Positions 11,181 to 22,939 of a DNA stretch of 64,000 nucleotides are shown here, piece by piece. Within the stretch, counting starts at the first letter, position 1; each line of letters starts with the position of its first letter. A program made the translations under genes and the position numbers. The notes under the pieces were generated by a model. It was given only the letters and a program-made list of their open reading frames with translations, was not told the origin of the DNA and made no database searches. The DNA is from Tridacna crocea (Eukaryota; Mollusca; Bivalvia; Cardiida; Cardiidae). The stretch covers positions 39,917,361 through 39,981,360 of the forward strand of contig OX031064.1 in assembly GCA_943736015.1 (NCBI GenBank). The letters run 5' to 3'.

Positions 11181-11489
11181 CTTAGGTAATATCACGGTGG
11201 TTAGCGATGCAACCATGTGTTTCCCAGCTTTCTTACACCAGTACTGACAGAACTTTTTTTAAGCTAAGAGACGGAGACCAGGTTCTTAAGAAACCGCCTT
11301 GGAGGTTGAGAACAGCGAGGGGTAACGTTAGTTGTTTCGTTCTCATACAAACAAATTCTAAAATAGTAATGGAATTCCTTCCTTGGTACTCAGGGTCTCT
11401 AGTACAGCAAAACGTCTGCCTTACCAGTGTTAGGATTATGGACCTTTTCAAGTACTAGCTGGTGAAAAATGTTTTGTGAAAATGATTGA

Positions 11490-13280
11490 GCCGTGCGTTA
11501 TGAAAAGGAGGCTTAATGCATCTACGTGATCCATGGTACCAAGTAAGACATCATCTGATAATGCATCGGCGGCTCAGCGGGGTTGGGGGTTTAGGAGTGG
11601 GGGTGGGGATTGGGGTCAGGGTTATCCCCACCTCCTCTAGAACTTTCAAATTAATCGCAGTCTGCCGGAAATTTTGACCAAGTATGAAATTGTCAAACAT
11701 ATTCTAAATCTATGCCAAATATAAGTCAAATCTACAAAGAACTTCTTCTAAGTAGCTGAAATGCGTAAAAAAATAACCTTTACAGATGTACGCAGTAGCA
11801 AAGTTGACCCATATTCTGACAAAAGGAGGCTTATTGAATCTCTGTGATCCATGGCACCAAACAAGCGATCACATACTGATGGATCCATAGTACATATATG
11901 TAACAGCCGACGGAATCTTATGGTAGTTCTAGCTCTTTGACATACTGAAAATTTACTGATAGCGAAAAGTTTGGCCCAAGACAGCTTACGTGGATTACAT
12001 TAAATGCATATGCATTAAGCGCCTTTTTCACAGAGCATGTATTATAAAAAATGATCCATTCTGGACTCCCTCCAGAAAAATATCCTGAACTGCCCTTCTT
12101 ATGGATCCAGAAAATCTTTTTTGTCTTATGTCCGATAGAAAAATGAGTTCGAATAGCCCTTTGACATGCAGAAAACTTAAGATTTCGAAAAGTTTCGGCC
12201 CATGTCAGCCTGCGTGGACTACGCTGGCCGAGATTGGTCAATTCTTTTCTCAAATGCATATTGCACCCTTTTCACAGAGCACGGTTTATTATGATTTCGC
12301 CCAGATATAGATAGCATAATGATGACAGCGGCATTAATACCATTCAATAATGGAATTCTAGGCTACGTGGCCTTTTTGAATGGTAAAATTATTTCGTATT
12401 TACGAAATAATTATTTCGTAAATACGAAATAATATTTCGTAAAAACGAAATAATTATTCCGTAAATACGAAATAATCATTTCGTAAATACGAAATAATTA
12501 TTTCGTAATTACGAAATGATTTTACCAGTCTGTATATTCAATAAGGCCCCGTAGCCTTGAATTCCATTATTATCTGGTGTTAACGCCACTGTCATCATTA
12601 TTCTATTTATACCCAGGCGAAAACATAATGAACCCTGCTCATTGAAAAGGGTACTTTTTGCATTTTAGAAAAAATCGACACATACCAGCCGGCGCAGTCT
12701 GTGCAGGCTGACATGGGCCAATCCTTTTTCAATATGATCTTCCAACTTTCTGCATGATAAGTATCAACCCAGGCCAGCCTGCACGGATTGGGCTGGCCTG
12801 GACCTAAACTGTTCGCTATCAGTAAATTTTCTGTATGTCAATGGACTAGAACTACCGTAAGATTCCGTCGTTTGTTACAAAAAACGGATAGATCTACTAT
12901 GGATCCATCAGTATGTGATGGCTTGCTTGGTGCCATGGATCACAGAGATTCAATAAGCCTCCTTTTGTCAGAGCTGGCTCAATTTCAAATTTGCTACTGC
13001 GTACAGCCTTAAACATCATTCCTTGACGCAATTCATCTAGATAGAAGAAGTTCTTTGCGGATTTGACTTAAGTCTTCGCATAGATCTAGAATTTTTATGA
13101 CACTTTCAGACTTGGTCAAAATTTCCGGCAGACAGCGGCTACTTTGACAGTTGTAGAGGAGGGCCCACCTGACCCCCAGCTAATCCGCCGGTGCATGATC
13201 AGGTGATGTCTTGCTTGGTACCATGGATCGCGCAGTTGCATTAAGCCCCCTTTTCATAGAGCAAGGCTCAATCAGGTCTG
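11490..13280. repeat. Large imperfect palindrome centred on an ATTTCGT array
   Basis: The left arm 11490-12390 is inverted to the right arm 12520-13280. Landmarks are CATGGTACCAAGTAAGACATC / GATGTCTTGCTTGGTACCATG, CTGCCGGAAATTTTGACCAAG / CTTGGTCAAAATTTCCGGCAG and GATCCATGGCACCAA / TTGGTGCCATGGATC. The right arm has lost about 130 bp of segment X. Strict pairing is broken by many substitutions, so the duplication is old. Confidence 0.8.
12390..12518. repeat. ACGAAAT / ATTTCGT palindromic array 2
   Basis: It forms the centre of the 11490-13280 palindrome, between two inverted copies of segment X. Repeats include ATTATTTCGTAAATACGAAA; one unit has ATTCCGT. Confidence 0.9.
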
Positions 13281-13312
13281 ATTGGTTTGTGTTTAACGTC
13301 GTTATCTTAGCT

Positions 13313-13386
13313 CTCTGTCTGTCTGTCTGCCTGCCTGCCTGCCCGCCTCTCTGTCTCTGTCTCCCTCCCTCGCTCCCTCCCTCCCC

Positions 13387-13420
<34 letters not shown>
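13313..13420. repeat. Compound pyrimidine microsatellite
   Basis: (CTGT)n, (CTGC)n, C-rich stretch, then about 14 CT dinucleotides ending near 13419. Low complexity; the frame across it (13211-13450) is not credible. Confidence 0.9.
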
Positions 13421-13422
<2 letters not shown>

Positions 13423-13539
13423 TCATCATTCTACAAATCTCATACCCTGATACTTAAGCGACACAGTTGTAATGTTATCCCGTCTTTCCAAGAGCAAAAA
13501 AGAAAGGAAGAAGGAATGCGCTATTATTACCGTTACGCA

Positions 13540-14460
13540 AGTCTTAAAAAATGGATTTGCAGGGGATCGACCCCGCTGCCTCCAATTCTCCAGTAGGACA
13601 GCCTATCCACCCGCCTAAAGAAGCAGTATGACCTCCCGAAATAGAAATGCCCTGGTGTGCACTGTATTCTATGCAAATGCATTGAAAGTAACCAAGCTGT
13701 ATATCTACTTGAAAATACATAGACGCTGATTTGTTCATCTTAAAGACGCATTTGCAGATGCCTGAACGTTACGAGTCCTCTTATATACGGACGTTAAGGC
13801 ACTGTATTTACAATAAAGAGGTTCTGGGTTGGAATCCCACTGGCGGGGATGTTTGAGCGTCAGTTCTTCGCCAATGCAGATCAGAGCCGCAGCCGGCAAC
13901 TGGTGAAACATAAGAATACACGAATAAGTGCTATTCGTAAATACATGTATTAGATTTAAAAAAATGACTAGGCTGGGAATCGGATCCTTAATCTCCAGTT
14001 TTCGACTGGGCCGTGCTGTAACTTAATATTGTAACTTTCTTTTAATTATCAATGACAACTGTGCGTAAACAATTCATAAACAGAAGAAATAACAAACGGA
14101 CGGATAGACGAGGGGCTGACTGACTGACTCTCTGACTGAATGAATGAATAGATTTGAGTTTACCAGTCATATCATTTATGCTTGCCCCCTTTTGTCTAAT
14201 GTACCGATATTAGGATTATATATTTGACATCGATCTGGAAAAGCACAACATAGGTCAATGACTCTAGATGATAGCTCCCTTGAAACAGAACCCAAATTCG
14301 AACATGGTGTGGGCAATTCAGGAATAAGACAGCTCAACTCTGAATTTTATAGCCTATGATGTGAGAGGCTGTCAATGAACCCTAAAATGCAGAACTATCG
14401 CAAGGCAGTCCAAGTGCATCGACCCCGAGTCGAACCGAGGATGCCCGTATTTCAACTTAT
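13540..14460. other. tRNA-like scraps inside the 4,075-bp element
   Basis: Box-B-like strings occur at about 13566 (complement of GGGTCGATCCCC), at about 13838 (GGTTGGAATCCC) and at about 14421 (complement of GGTTCGACTCG). None has a convincing cloverleaf or a paired box A, so they are probably old SINE or tRNA remnants. The remaining sequence is unassigned. Confidence 0.4.
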
Positions 14461-14462
14461 CA

Positions 14463-14614
14463 GATTATTTCGTATTTACGAAATAATTATTTCGTTTTTA
14501 CGAAATAATTATTTCGTAATTACGAAATAATATTTCGTTTTTACGAAATAATATTTCGTCTATAAGAAATAATATTTCGTTTTTACGAAATATTATTTCG
14601 TAAAAACGAAATAA
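14463..14614. repeat. ACGAAAT / ATTTCGT palindromic array 3
   Basis: Mirror of array 1 at the right end of the 4,075-bp element, followed by 'AACTTGAGAAATTTGCATAT', the complement of the sequence after array 1's outer edge. Confidence 0.9.
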
Positions 14615-14676
14615 CTTGAGAAATTTGCATATTAAAAAAAAGTCGAGTATGTCACTTTAGGGGTTCCGTACGAAGC

Positions 14677-14984
14677 TTCAAATCTGGCGTCCGAAGAAGA
14701 AATTATGGAAAATAATTACATATTTGTTATGTTAAGGAAATCAGCGGCATTAGTATCGTGCCAGTCACTTAAAATTCCCACAATGCTTGTTTTGATTTTT
14801 GGCGCGAAATCTAAAAATAGCTTAAAGGGATACGTAGCTTTTAAAGGGAATACCACCCCCCCCCAAAAAAAAAAAAAAAATTATGTTTCTTAATGATTGA
14901 TGACTTGTATTGCTTTTTCATATAAATTTTAGTAATATATGTATATATTAATTTGATGTGATGTGATAAACCAAATATCCACCT
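14677..14984 (-). mobile_element. Family A transposon, 5' part, split by insertion
   Basis: It continues the element broken at 10589: complement of CTTCGGACGC, 'AAATCTAAAAATAGCTTAA' and GGTATTCCC, ending CCACCTT-TA near 14984-14986. The family TACGTAGC motif is present near 14830. Confidence 0.8.
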
Positions 14985-15371
14985 TTAAAATTATGAGACA
15001 ATGGAAAAAAATGATTCGGATGGGAGAATACATCAGCACGCGTCTGATCTCTTCCAACAGTATTAAACTTTGCCTAAAGAGATATTTATGGTATGGTATA
15101 ATTAGAAAGCTAATGGCCCTGTAAACACTTCAAAGACATTTTAAAGAAAACTTTTCATACTGAAATGGATTCCATTCATTCATTCGCAGAAGAGTGAAGA
15201 ATGCTGCAGATAACCAATTATTTGATGAAAGGAGAAGTTGGAAGTTTATGCTACCACATAAAATACTGTCCGAGCTTTTGCGACGCCATCCCGTTCATCT
15301 GTGGATTTCAAAGGTGCCTCTTATACACACACATTAAAGTCTCGTAGCGCTAAGCACGTGAAACAGTTTAA

Positions 15372-15589
15372 CCCTTTACTTAACGACAAAATTTTACACT
15401 GGTCCAAACTGAAAGGATTTGCAGATGACAAAATAAATAACTCAAAAGTTGAAATTTGTTTCTAGCAGGGTGGAAAACATAGTGGGAAATGGAGAAAATG
15501 CTGGTTACCAGTATTTCTCCTTTTCCTACAAAGTTTTCAAAAGACTTCTTTCACAAAGTCGTAAAAACCAAGGATTGTTTGGTAGAGGG
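15372..15589 (-). mobile_element. TTAA-MITE (family E), full length
   Basis: TTAA on both sides (15368-15371, 15590-15593). The ends are CCCTTTACTTAAC and TTGGTAGAGGG. The centre GCTGGTTACCAGTATTTCTCC is slightly mismatched. The next stretch, 15594-15943, holds a partial copy (near 15645-15760) and a hairpin. Confidence 0.85.
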
Positions 15590-15947
15590 TTAATGAATTA
15601 AAACCCTTTGTCGAACGGTACATTGTTTTAACGGTCTTAAGACAGAAAGCTTTTTTTAAAAGATTGTTGGCAAAAAAGAAGATGCAGGTTCTCCTTTTCC
15701 ATCAACATATTTTCTACCTTGTTTGTACAAATCACATCGTTTTGTCGTCCATAATTGCTTTAGATTGGACACGTATTCAAATATAAAAAAGAACATGAAA
15801 AGTTTCAAATTCTTGGAAAATTAAGATCAAAGATCAGACGCTATGTTTTCGTAGTTTGATCTTGATCTACACAACCTTCAAATGCAACTAGAGTTGTTCG
15901 GGGCGCCGAAGGAGACATTCGTTATGATTTATCAGAAGAAGCTTTAA

Positions 15948-16160
15948 CCCTTTACCAAACAATCCTTGATTTTTACGACCCTGAGATCAAAGCCTTTTCA
16001 AAAGATTGTGGGAAAAAGAGAAAATGCTGGTTATCAGCATTTCCTCTTTTTCCCAATATATTTTCTACCCTTCAGGAAACATTTTTCAGTTTTTGAGTTA
16101 TGTTTGTTTTGTAAGTGCCTTGAATTTGGACCAGTCTAAAATTTGTTGTTTGGGAAAGGG
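15948..16160 (+). mobile_element. TTAA-MITE (family E), full length
   Basis: TTAA at 15944-15947 and 16161-16164. Forward orientation: AATCCTTGATTTTTACGACC at the left, TTGTTTGGGAAAGGG at the right. The centre GCTGGTTATCAGCATTTCCTC has a bulge. Confidence 0.85.
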
Positions 16161-16164
16161 TTAA

Positions 16165-16802
16165 GTTTATTCAAACAGATTCCTCGTATTTTTCGGCGAA
16201 TTGACTACACTGGCTTTTGACCTACTTTTTGGCCTTGCTATACCCGTATGAATACATAGGTTTTTCTGCAATTGGTAAATAATGTAGACATGTTTATTCG
16301 GCGGATCCCTGTCGGCCTATTCGCTGGCAGATTTATCACACAGTATAATATTTAGCAGCCATACCTCCATTTCCAGCGATGACTTGGTTGAAAATCTCTG
16401 CCTATAAACTACAATAATTTACTTGCTGATCAAAGATATACAAACCAATGAGGTTTGGTGCGGTGGTGAAGTTATTTTTCTTTATATCTGTTTGTATGAA
16501 ACCATCAAAGAGTTTCAATTCTCATATTCCAGGATCTCTTACGTGGTCTATCTTCTTTTAACAGATACTCTTGTTTCGTTTTTCTTCGTTACAAGATTTT
16601 GAAGCTAATAAAATGTACAAGTTTAACTCGTTATCCTAAGACAGATATTTGCAATAGAAAAACACAGAAAGAAAGAAAAATGTGAAAGATGAATAATAAA
16701 TGTAAATAACATGTGAGCTCTTGAACACTTGAGGAAAGCAAATATGGCAAGGTACGAAACTTCACATTAGAGCTCATTTTTACCTAGTCATGAATTATCT
16801 CT
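16165..16802. other. Unassigned stretch
   Basis: No shared repeat, no tRNA-like sequence, no exon-like frame with both splice sites. Confidence 0.4.
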
Positions 16803-16806
16803 TTAA

Positions 16807-16944
16807 CCCATTACCACACAATCCCAACTTTTCAATGTTTTCTACCCTTCAAAAAACAGATTTCAAACTTTCAGTCACTTTTTTTTTGTCGTTTACAAAT
16901 GCTTTTGATTTGGATATATGAAAATATGTCGTTTGGTAATGAGT
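16807..16944 (+). mobile_element. TTAA-MITE (family E), internally deleted, 138 bp
   Basis: TTAA at 16803-16806 and 16945-16948. The left end (CCCATTACCACACAATCCC) jumps directly to the right-half GTTTTCTACCCTTCA, so the whole central palindrome is gone while both termini remain. Confidence 0.85.
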
Positions 16945-17220
16945 TAAAGCCACACACACTCTTCATTTTTTTGTTCTAAAAGAGAGTAAAAATTGAAGAT
17001 AAGGTAAAGAAAAATAATGATAAATTAATTATAATAATTGATGACGTCTGAAATGAGATACTGACAAGGCGTATTTTTGTGTACGTCATTTAGCCAAGGC
17101 CTAAAAAAATAGGAGAGGAGACGGAGAGATCTGCGGTTATGACCTATAAAATATATATAAACTATGAACAAGAAGTATCGAACTGAGCAACGGATAAAGT
17201 TCGAGGTAGATATAAGTTCT

Positions 17221-17379
17221 GGGTCCGTATTCACCAACAATTTTTAAGAGCATTCTTTGTCTTACTCTTCAAAAGTTTCTAACTGTGAAAGTAACAGAAC
17301 TTCTGATTGGCTAAACTGACAAAATTCTGAAGAATAAGACTAGGAATGTTCTTAAGAATGGTTCGTGAATACGCACCCT
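17221..17379. mobile_element. Family C palindromic MITE, one arm shortened
   Basis: The ends are GGGTCCGTATTCACCAACAA and the complement of GGGTGCGTATTCACGAACC. Inner motifs are CTGTGAAAGTAACAGAACTT and GATTGGCTAAAC. Compared with 28940 and 40741, the middle of the right arm is deleted. Confidence 0.8.
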
Positions 17380-18662
17380 GAATGCATTTTGTGAAATTAT
17401 TTTGACACATCCCTGCGGTATGCTAATTAAGCCACACCTCTTTACAATAATTCGCGTCCTGCCTGGAAATATGCATGAAGGAATTTTTCCGTGATAATCC
17501 AATGGATTAAAACTTTCTTGAAGAAAACAACCTTCTGATATCTTTTCTGAAAATATTGTTTAGGAATCTAAGAACTTACTTTTATCTCTTTGCCCACTTT
17601 TCTCATCAAAGAAGGCATTTGGCTTTAAATTTTGAAAGTTGCGAGGTATTCATCTGAAGGATATAATCTGCTTAACTAAGAGACTCTGGGCGAAAATTCT
17701 GAAGAAAACATTATACTTGAAACGTTCTAAAAAAAAAAAAAAAAAAACAGAAAGAAAATAAAAAAAGAGCCATTGCCTGTACGAAACATTCTCGTCTGGC
17801 CATTTTTCCCTACATAGATCTACTATAGGATATACAGCGTTTAAGAAAGCACCGAGTGCATTACAGAGCCTAAGGAAGAAGCCTTTTAAAAATCGAGTGA
17901 GAAGGAGAAAATGTTGATTACCAGGATTTTCTTCCTTTCTCGGTTTTCTCTTTGTATGTGTCTGGCTTTAAGAATCTTTTGTCTGCCAGACACTGTAACT
18001 TTGACAGATGGTTTTGTAAAACACTGTCACATTTATACTGATATGCATTCTTTTAAGTGGTATAAATTTGGTGTCGTTTTGACTTCCGAATTGATTGTTT
18101 TTACTGCTAATGGGCCTTTAACGTTTCTTTTTTTATATTTGTTTACAATTTCCTCGACTCCAGCGGAAGGATCTTGATATCTACAGATGTAACGGGGCAC
18201 TAGAAATAAAACCCCTTTTCATTTGTCTCGCCTGAAGTCAGGAATGTTTCATTCTTTGTTTTCTTTATAAAAGCCTTATTTTTGCATGATCCGGTTTCAA
18301 ATTTATTTTTCACAGGAATAAATTTTGTCAATAAGGCATGTCTATAACGACATCTTAATGGAAGTTTCATTGCGTCGAAAAATCACTTACACATGTGGAG
18401 TAATCGCACGAGTGAATTATAGGAGTTAACACCGTTTACACCGTTGGCGATAAAATAGTTTGTCAGGGTTTATTACTGATATAAGAGCTATGATATACCG
18501 GTACTCTTAAAGACCCTACTCCATGCTGAGATCTTGGACTTGATAGGTAAAAAGAGATAGTGAGGCCGAACTCGGAAGAGCATAGGACTTGAGACCAGGG
18601 AGGTTAGGGGTTGCTGGTACGTACCTCTATCCCAGCTAATTTCTTCCCAAGGATCGATGATA
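17380..18662. other. Mostly unassigned; one MITE fragment
   Basis: An E-family centre fragment lies near 17868-17950 (GAAGCCTTTTAAAAAT, GGAGAAAATGTTGATTACCA). An A tract occurs near 17731-17748. The plus-strand frame 17911-18177 starts inside the fragment and has no splice or promoter support. Confidence 0.4.
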
Positions 18663-18669
18663 GTCATTG

Positions 18670-19498
18670 CACAGGAATTTGACATTCTATAACCAAAGTA
18701 AATGAAAAAATATAAAAAAAAACCTCCCCTATATAATATAAACACAAGGAATGCAACGTCTCGATTGCTGGCGCTAGCACCCGACAGCATTTCCTAACCA
18801 AAATCACCCACGAAACTAACATTAGTCATAATTTCTTTTAGTCTATCGATAGACAACACACAAATGTACCTACGACATTCGGCGATACCTCTGTAGATAC
18901 CTTTCAACCGGAGATATCCGTCATGTTTTACTTTTCTTTTTGACAATTTTGATTCATCGAGGAGGCCATTCGCTGACGTCACGGGAAGAGCCAGAAAGCG
19001 TATTTTCGGATTAATATTACTTTTTTTTTCGTTTTTGATATATATGTATGGGCATTACATGATACTTAAGATTTTTCTAGAATTAACTAACAAAAGTATT
19101 TGACCGTATTCTCTTTTAAAAGAAAAGATATTGACTCTAATACGTAATTCGAAAATACACTTCCTGGCCTTTCCTGGGAATCCCATGACGTCAGCGAATG
19201 GCCTCCTCGATGAATACAAATTTTCAGAAAAATTGTAAAGTATGACGGATATCTCCTGTTAAAAGGTGCCTACTGAGGAATCGCCGAATGTCGCAGGTAC
19301 ATTTTCGTGTTGTCTATCGATAGGCTAAAGGAAATTATGATCAATGTTTGTTTCGTGGGTGATTTTGGGTGAGAAAGGCTGTCTTGTGCTGACGTTGGCG
19401 ATCGAGACGTTGCATTCCTTGTGTTTATATTATATAGGGGAGTTTTTTTTTTTAATTTTTTTTCATTTATTTTGGTTATAGAATGTCAAATTCCTGTG
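18670..19498. mobile_element. Foldback DNA element, copy 2, 829 bp
   Basis: Same family as 2294-2943, with ends CACAGGAATTTGACATTC and complement. Both arms are full here, about 340-350 bp each (18670 to about 19010; about 19143 to 19498), including TGACGTCA in the left arm (near 18976) and ATGACGTCAG in the right. The flanks GTCATTG and GTATTTG match at 5 of 7 bases, a possible decayed 7-bp target duplication. No transposase frame. Confidence 0.8.
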
Positions 19499-19499
19499 G

Positions 19500-19690
19500 T
19501 ATTTGCAACAGGCTTCATTCCTCTCTAGCTAGTGATTGATGTTTGTTTGCTGGTTATGAGGGAAAGCAGCCAGTGGTGTATGGAGATTGCTGTGCGACAT
19601 ACTGGTAAAAAGAACTCCAGGAAAGCATGGATGGGTGCACTGGCCGCCACGATATATACGAAATAATATTGAAAACAAACAGACAGATAA
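19500..19690 (+). mobile_element. SINE 3' region (second SINE family)
   Basis: It shares 'GAGAAAGCAGC', 'ACTGGTAAAARRAACTCCAG', 'GGAWGGGTGCACTGGCYG' and 'AATAATATT' with a minus-strand copy at about 51475-51765, which retains a tRNA-like head. Here the head is not recognisable. Confidence 0.55.
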
Positions 19691-20460
19691 ACATACATGC
19701 AAAGCGACAGCTAAAGCAAGGCTTGCTGTTGAAAAGAGGTAAAGTCAATGTATGGACATTTCCTGAAGGACATCTCGATCAAAGATGGAAAGATTATATG
19801 TCTTTCCCCCCTCTCTCTCCCCCCCCCCCCCCCATTTTGAATACAATTTTAATTAATCATTCTGAATCATATATACATGTACATGTCCTCTAGAGTACAA
19901 AATTAATTACTAATTACGAGTTATTTGGGTACAGCTATATCATTTCCAAGAAATATGTTAGAATCCAGCGCTGTCAACTACGCCGAAGTGTCACGTACCC
20001 AACATGCTAGCATAAGGCCTTGGGGTGCAGTATACAGTTGGTGATGGTATAAGTTTAGGATGGAACACCATTTCCAAGTAGTATCGAATTTTAAGTCTGC
20101 ACAGGCAGATATGGGTTGAAAGTTTTTCCTGTATGTAAGTTTGATTTGACAGGTTGTTGGTTAAAATGTGTTGTATGAATCCACAGGTGTGTGAAGACTT
20201 GCCTGACACGATGCATCATCGAGATACATTCAACACCGTTTACTAGAGCACCGTTTAACATGTTTACACCGAAGTCAATTTCGGCTTGAACAATAAATGA
20301 AATGAACATTAGATCTACATGTTAAAAAAAAAATCGCTACAATAAAAAGTTTTAATGACGATGGCATGCCTCTTGTCTAATTTTGTTGCGGATAAAAATT
20401 GGCAGTGGCAAAGGATAAGAAATATCAGCATCTTGGTTATGTTTGCCTGTATGGGCTCTG
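19691..20460. other. Unassigned, with C/T tract
   Basis: A CT/C tract lies at about 19806-19834. No exon or repeat match was found. Confidence 0.4.
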
Positions 20461-20466
20461 AAGTCC

Positions 20467-20655
20467 AAGGTACGTATTCACTTACCATTTTTAAGAACAT
20501 TCTCTGTTTATTCTCCAGAATTATCAAATTTCTAAGTTACACATCCTAAACCATTTGGTTTAACCTATTAGAAGTTGTGCAACTTTCAAATGTTGAAAGT
20601 TTTGAAGACTAAGACAAAGCATGATCGCAAAATTGGTTGGTGAATACGGACAGGG
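20467..20655. mobile_element. Family C palindromic MITE, diverged
   Basis: Ends TACGTATTCACTTACCATTT and complement of TCCGTATTCACCAACC; centre AAACCATTTGGTTTA. It is the most diverged of the four copies. Confidence 0.7.
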
Positions 20656-21080
20656 GTTGTATTTTTTGTTGTCAGATTACACAATATAGAATTATCAATG
20701 GCCTGATGAGCCCTAACAGCCCTGGTAGTTGAACATGGGGCTTGTAAATGTCAAATTTTAGGCCACTTGAAACAGAGTGTGGTCTCGATTCCCACGGCTG
20801 ATCTCTTTGAGTTACTGAAGTCTAGGTTCTGTTTGACGGTGGTAAACACTGAGCATATTAAATAAGAGGCGGTAATTTAGTATTTGTTTCGTTCTGTGTC
20901 TTGCGCTATTACCCATCAAAAAGCTAACGGCCTCCATGGGACGTTGTTTATGGCTACTGGTGGCAACGATAGCGCAAATGAACGATGACCAGTCAGTCAA
21001 TACCCATGATCTTGTACGGGTACTTACATGTACGTGCATATTTCATTGAAGACGATCGTCAAACCTCGCCCTTTGTTTAA

Positions 21081-21299
21081 CCCTTATAACACACAAACCA
21101 TAAATTCAATACCCTTGAAATGAAGGGGGATTAAAAATACTAGTTAGGTCTACTCTCATTTTCTCCTTCCTCCAGTCCCACATTTTTTCCTACCCTGTCA
21201 AAGACAATCCCCGTTTTTTTTTTTTCGACACAATGTTTGGGTCGTCTAACAAATGCTGAGAGTCTGGACATTTGTAGAATTTTGTTGTATGGTTAAGAG
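21081..21299 (+). mobile_element. TTAA-MITE (family E), diverged
   Basis: TTAA at 21077-21080; right flank TTAC. The central palindrome is partly replaced by a T/C-rich stretch, and only TTTTCTCCTT and CCCACATTTTTTCCTACC are clear. Confidence 0.65.
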
Positions 21300-22015
21300 T
21301 TACACAATATTGAACGGACTCACCGATGTCAAGCTTTAAAGGCCCTGAAAGCATAAGCAGGATTAAAGTACAAATATTACAGGGAAAAAAGATTTGCTGG
21401 TAATCATGTTTTACTTTTAATATCGCTATTAACTCGAGGTAGAATTTCCTCAGATAACGAAATTACCCTCGATATTACCGTGTTTTCTGCCACAAAGAGG
21501 GACACGAATAAAACCCCACCACTCGCAACATTTCTGATCAACATTATCTCAGTAAATGCTTACTAATACGTTCCGAATTCGCGTAAACGCTATTTTCATA
21601 TCTCAAATCACCCATATCGTAACTAAATTACGCGAGCATTAGCCATTATGTATTTTAAATGTTGAAATTAGCGAAACATCATCACAGCTTCAATTAAAAG
21701 CACATACTTTCATAATAAATCCATAATTGCTTTATTAGACAAATGCTAAACTCCCCGCATTGCCGTGGAAATTACTCTCCGCAATTTTCCCTGAGAGTCT
21801 AGATTGAGAAGAGGTTATGAAAATATTTTACAGGCTTTAGCACTATTACATAGATTTGTGCCACGCTGAGATACCATCGCTTACAATTTTGTAAATTATC
21901 AAAATGAATTTGAACTCAATTTGAGCAATCCGACGAAAGCATCTGTAGAACGTATCTCATAATAAATGGGGCTATAATGCCAACTTAAATGTTTTCTCTG
22001 GTTTTTAAGAGACTA
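21300..22015. other. Unassigned AT-rich stretch
   Basis: It shares no repeat with the window and has no paired splice sites. It contains several ATTA/TAAT strings, but nothing beyond base composition supports a regulatory call. The same holds for 20660-21075. Confidence 0.4.
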
Positions 22016-22017
22016 TT

Positions 22018-22431
22018 TTGAGAGGCACCCCACAGTCTCGACTCTTTCCATTTGAAATTGCCAATACGTACTCAACATTCGATGTGGAGGTTAACCGTCG
22101 ATTGAGTGATTCTAATACAGCCTTTCTAGTTCTTCTAACCAGAATGCAAGACTGGGGCAAGATAATGCATTGCTTTAGAGAAAATGGGTTCCACGTCAAC
22201 AGGTCTGTGTCATTTGATCGGTACACAAAGTTCATAGAAGGAAAATACCATAGAGAAGGGATAAAATCGTGGAGGCAAATGTGTGTTATTATGTGTTTTT
22301 TTGTTTCCTCCTTTACAAGTGTAGTTTTATTCCTTGTAATGCCAGCCGCATCTCAATTGCTTTCCAGGACAATATATACTACTCAAACTTTGATAGGGAT
22401 CACTTACACATTTCTGTGTATGGGTTTATAA
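22018..22431 (+). pseudogene. Possible LINE ORF2 fragment (after the RT domain)
   Basis: A 137-codon plus-strand frame contains STFDVEVNRRLSDSNTAF, which resembles the 'E(I/V)..RI.KA..AF..L' stretch that follows the reverse transcriptase domain in many non-LTR retrotransposons. No YxDD motif or endonuclease is present nearby and the frame stops soon after, so if the match is real this is a small dead fragment. The resemblance is from memory of the family pattern and could be chance. Confidence 0.3.
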
Positions 22432-22452
22432 GTTACAACAGTTTTGCATAAA

Positions 22453-22658
22453 CTCTTTACCGTACTGTAAAAAACTCTAGAATTGTCCAAGCTGAAAACA
22501 TTTGCTGACCAAAAACTAAATGCAACGTGCACTATGGGTAAAAAACATTGTTGAAAAAGGAGAAAATACTGGTATTCAGCATTTTCTCCTTTTCCAGCAA
22601 TGTTTTCCAAAGGCTTCTTTCTCAGAGTCTTTAACAGTCGGCATTGTGAGGTAAAGGC
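22453..22658 (-). mobile_element. TTAA-MITE (family E)
   Basis: The right flank TTAA (22659-22662) is intact, the left is ATAA. The centre is GGAGAAAATACTGGTATTCA / GCATTTTCTCC. Confidence 0.8.
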
Positions 22659-22939
22659 TTAAAGATCCATTTCCGCCAGTCATTTTATTGCTCAGTGTGG
22701 CAATCTAACTTATTGTAAAAACATACATGATACATGCCATACATGTATATATATATTTAGAGTGAATCTTTTAGGGTGATCCCTAGAAAATTTTGTGTAG
22801 TAGGCCCTATATAGAGCAAGATTATACATAATGAAACATACAATCTGATGTTGTACCTATACGTTGAGAAAAAGAGGGCTTATTATTATACTGCAAAGAA
22901 ATTTCTCGTGATCTGATTAGTTAACAAGCCGGGAACATA

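Larger units (their letters stand above)
10596..14670. mobile_element. 4,075-bp TIR element nested in family A
   Basis: The ends are inverted copies: TACGGAACCCCTAAAGTGAC at the left and its complement at the right, with the inverted homology continuing through 'TTTTTTTTAATATGC', 'AAATTTCTCAAG' and an ACGAAAT array on both sides. The host element is interrupted exactly here, and CGAAGC is repeated at 10590-10595 and 14671-14676, read as a 6-bp target duplication. The interior is a large palindrome plus a third copy of one arm, microsatellites and tRNA-like scraps. No transposase frame is seen, so it is non-autonomous or decayed. Superfamily not assigned. Confidence 0.75.

Noticed and set aside
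13211..13450. Ser/Pro/Leu-rich frame of 79 codons
   Set aside because: It runs through a CT/C microsatellite and has no support outside it.
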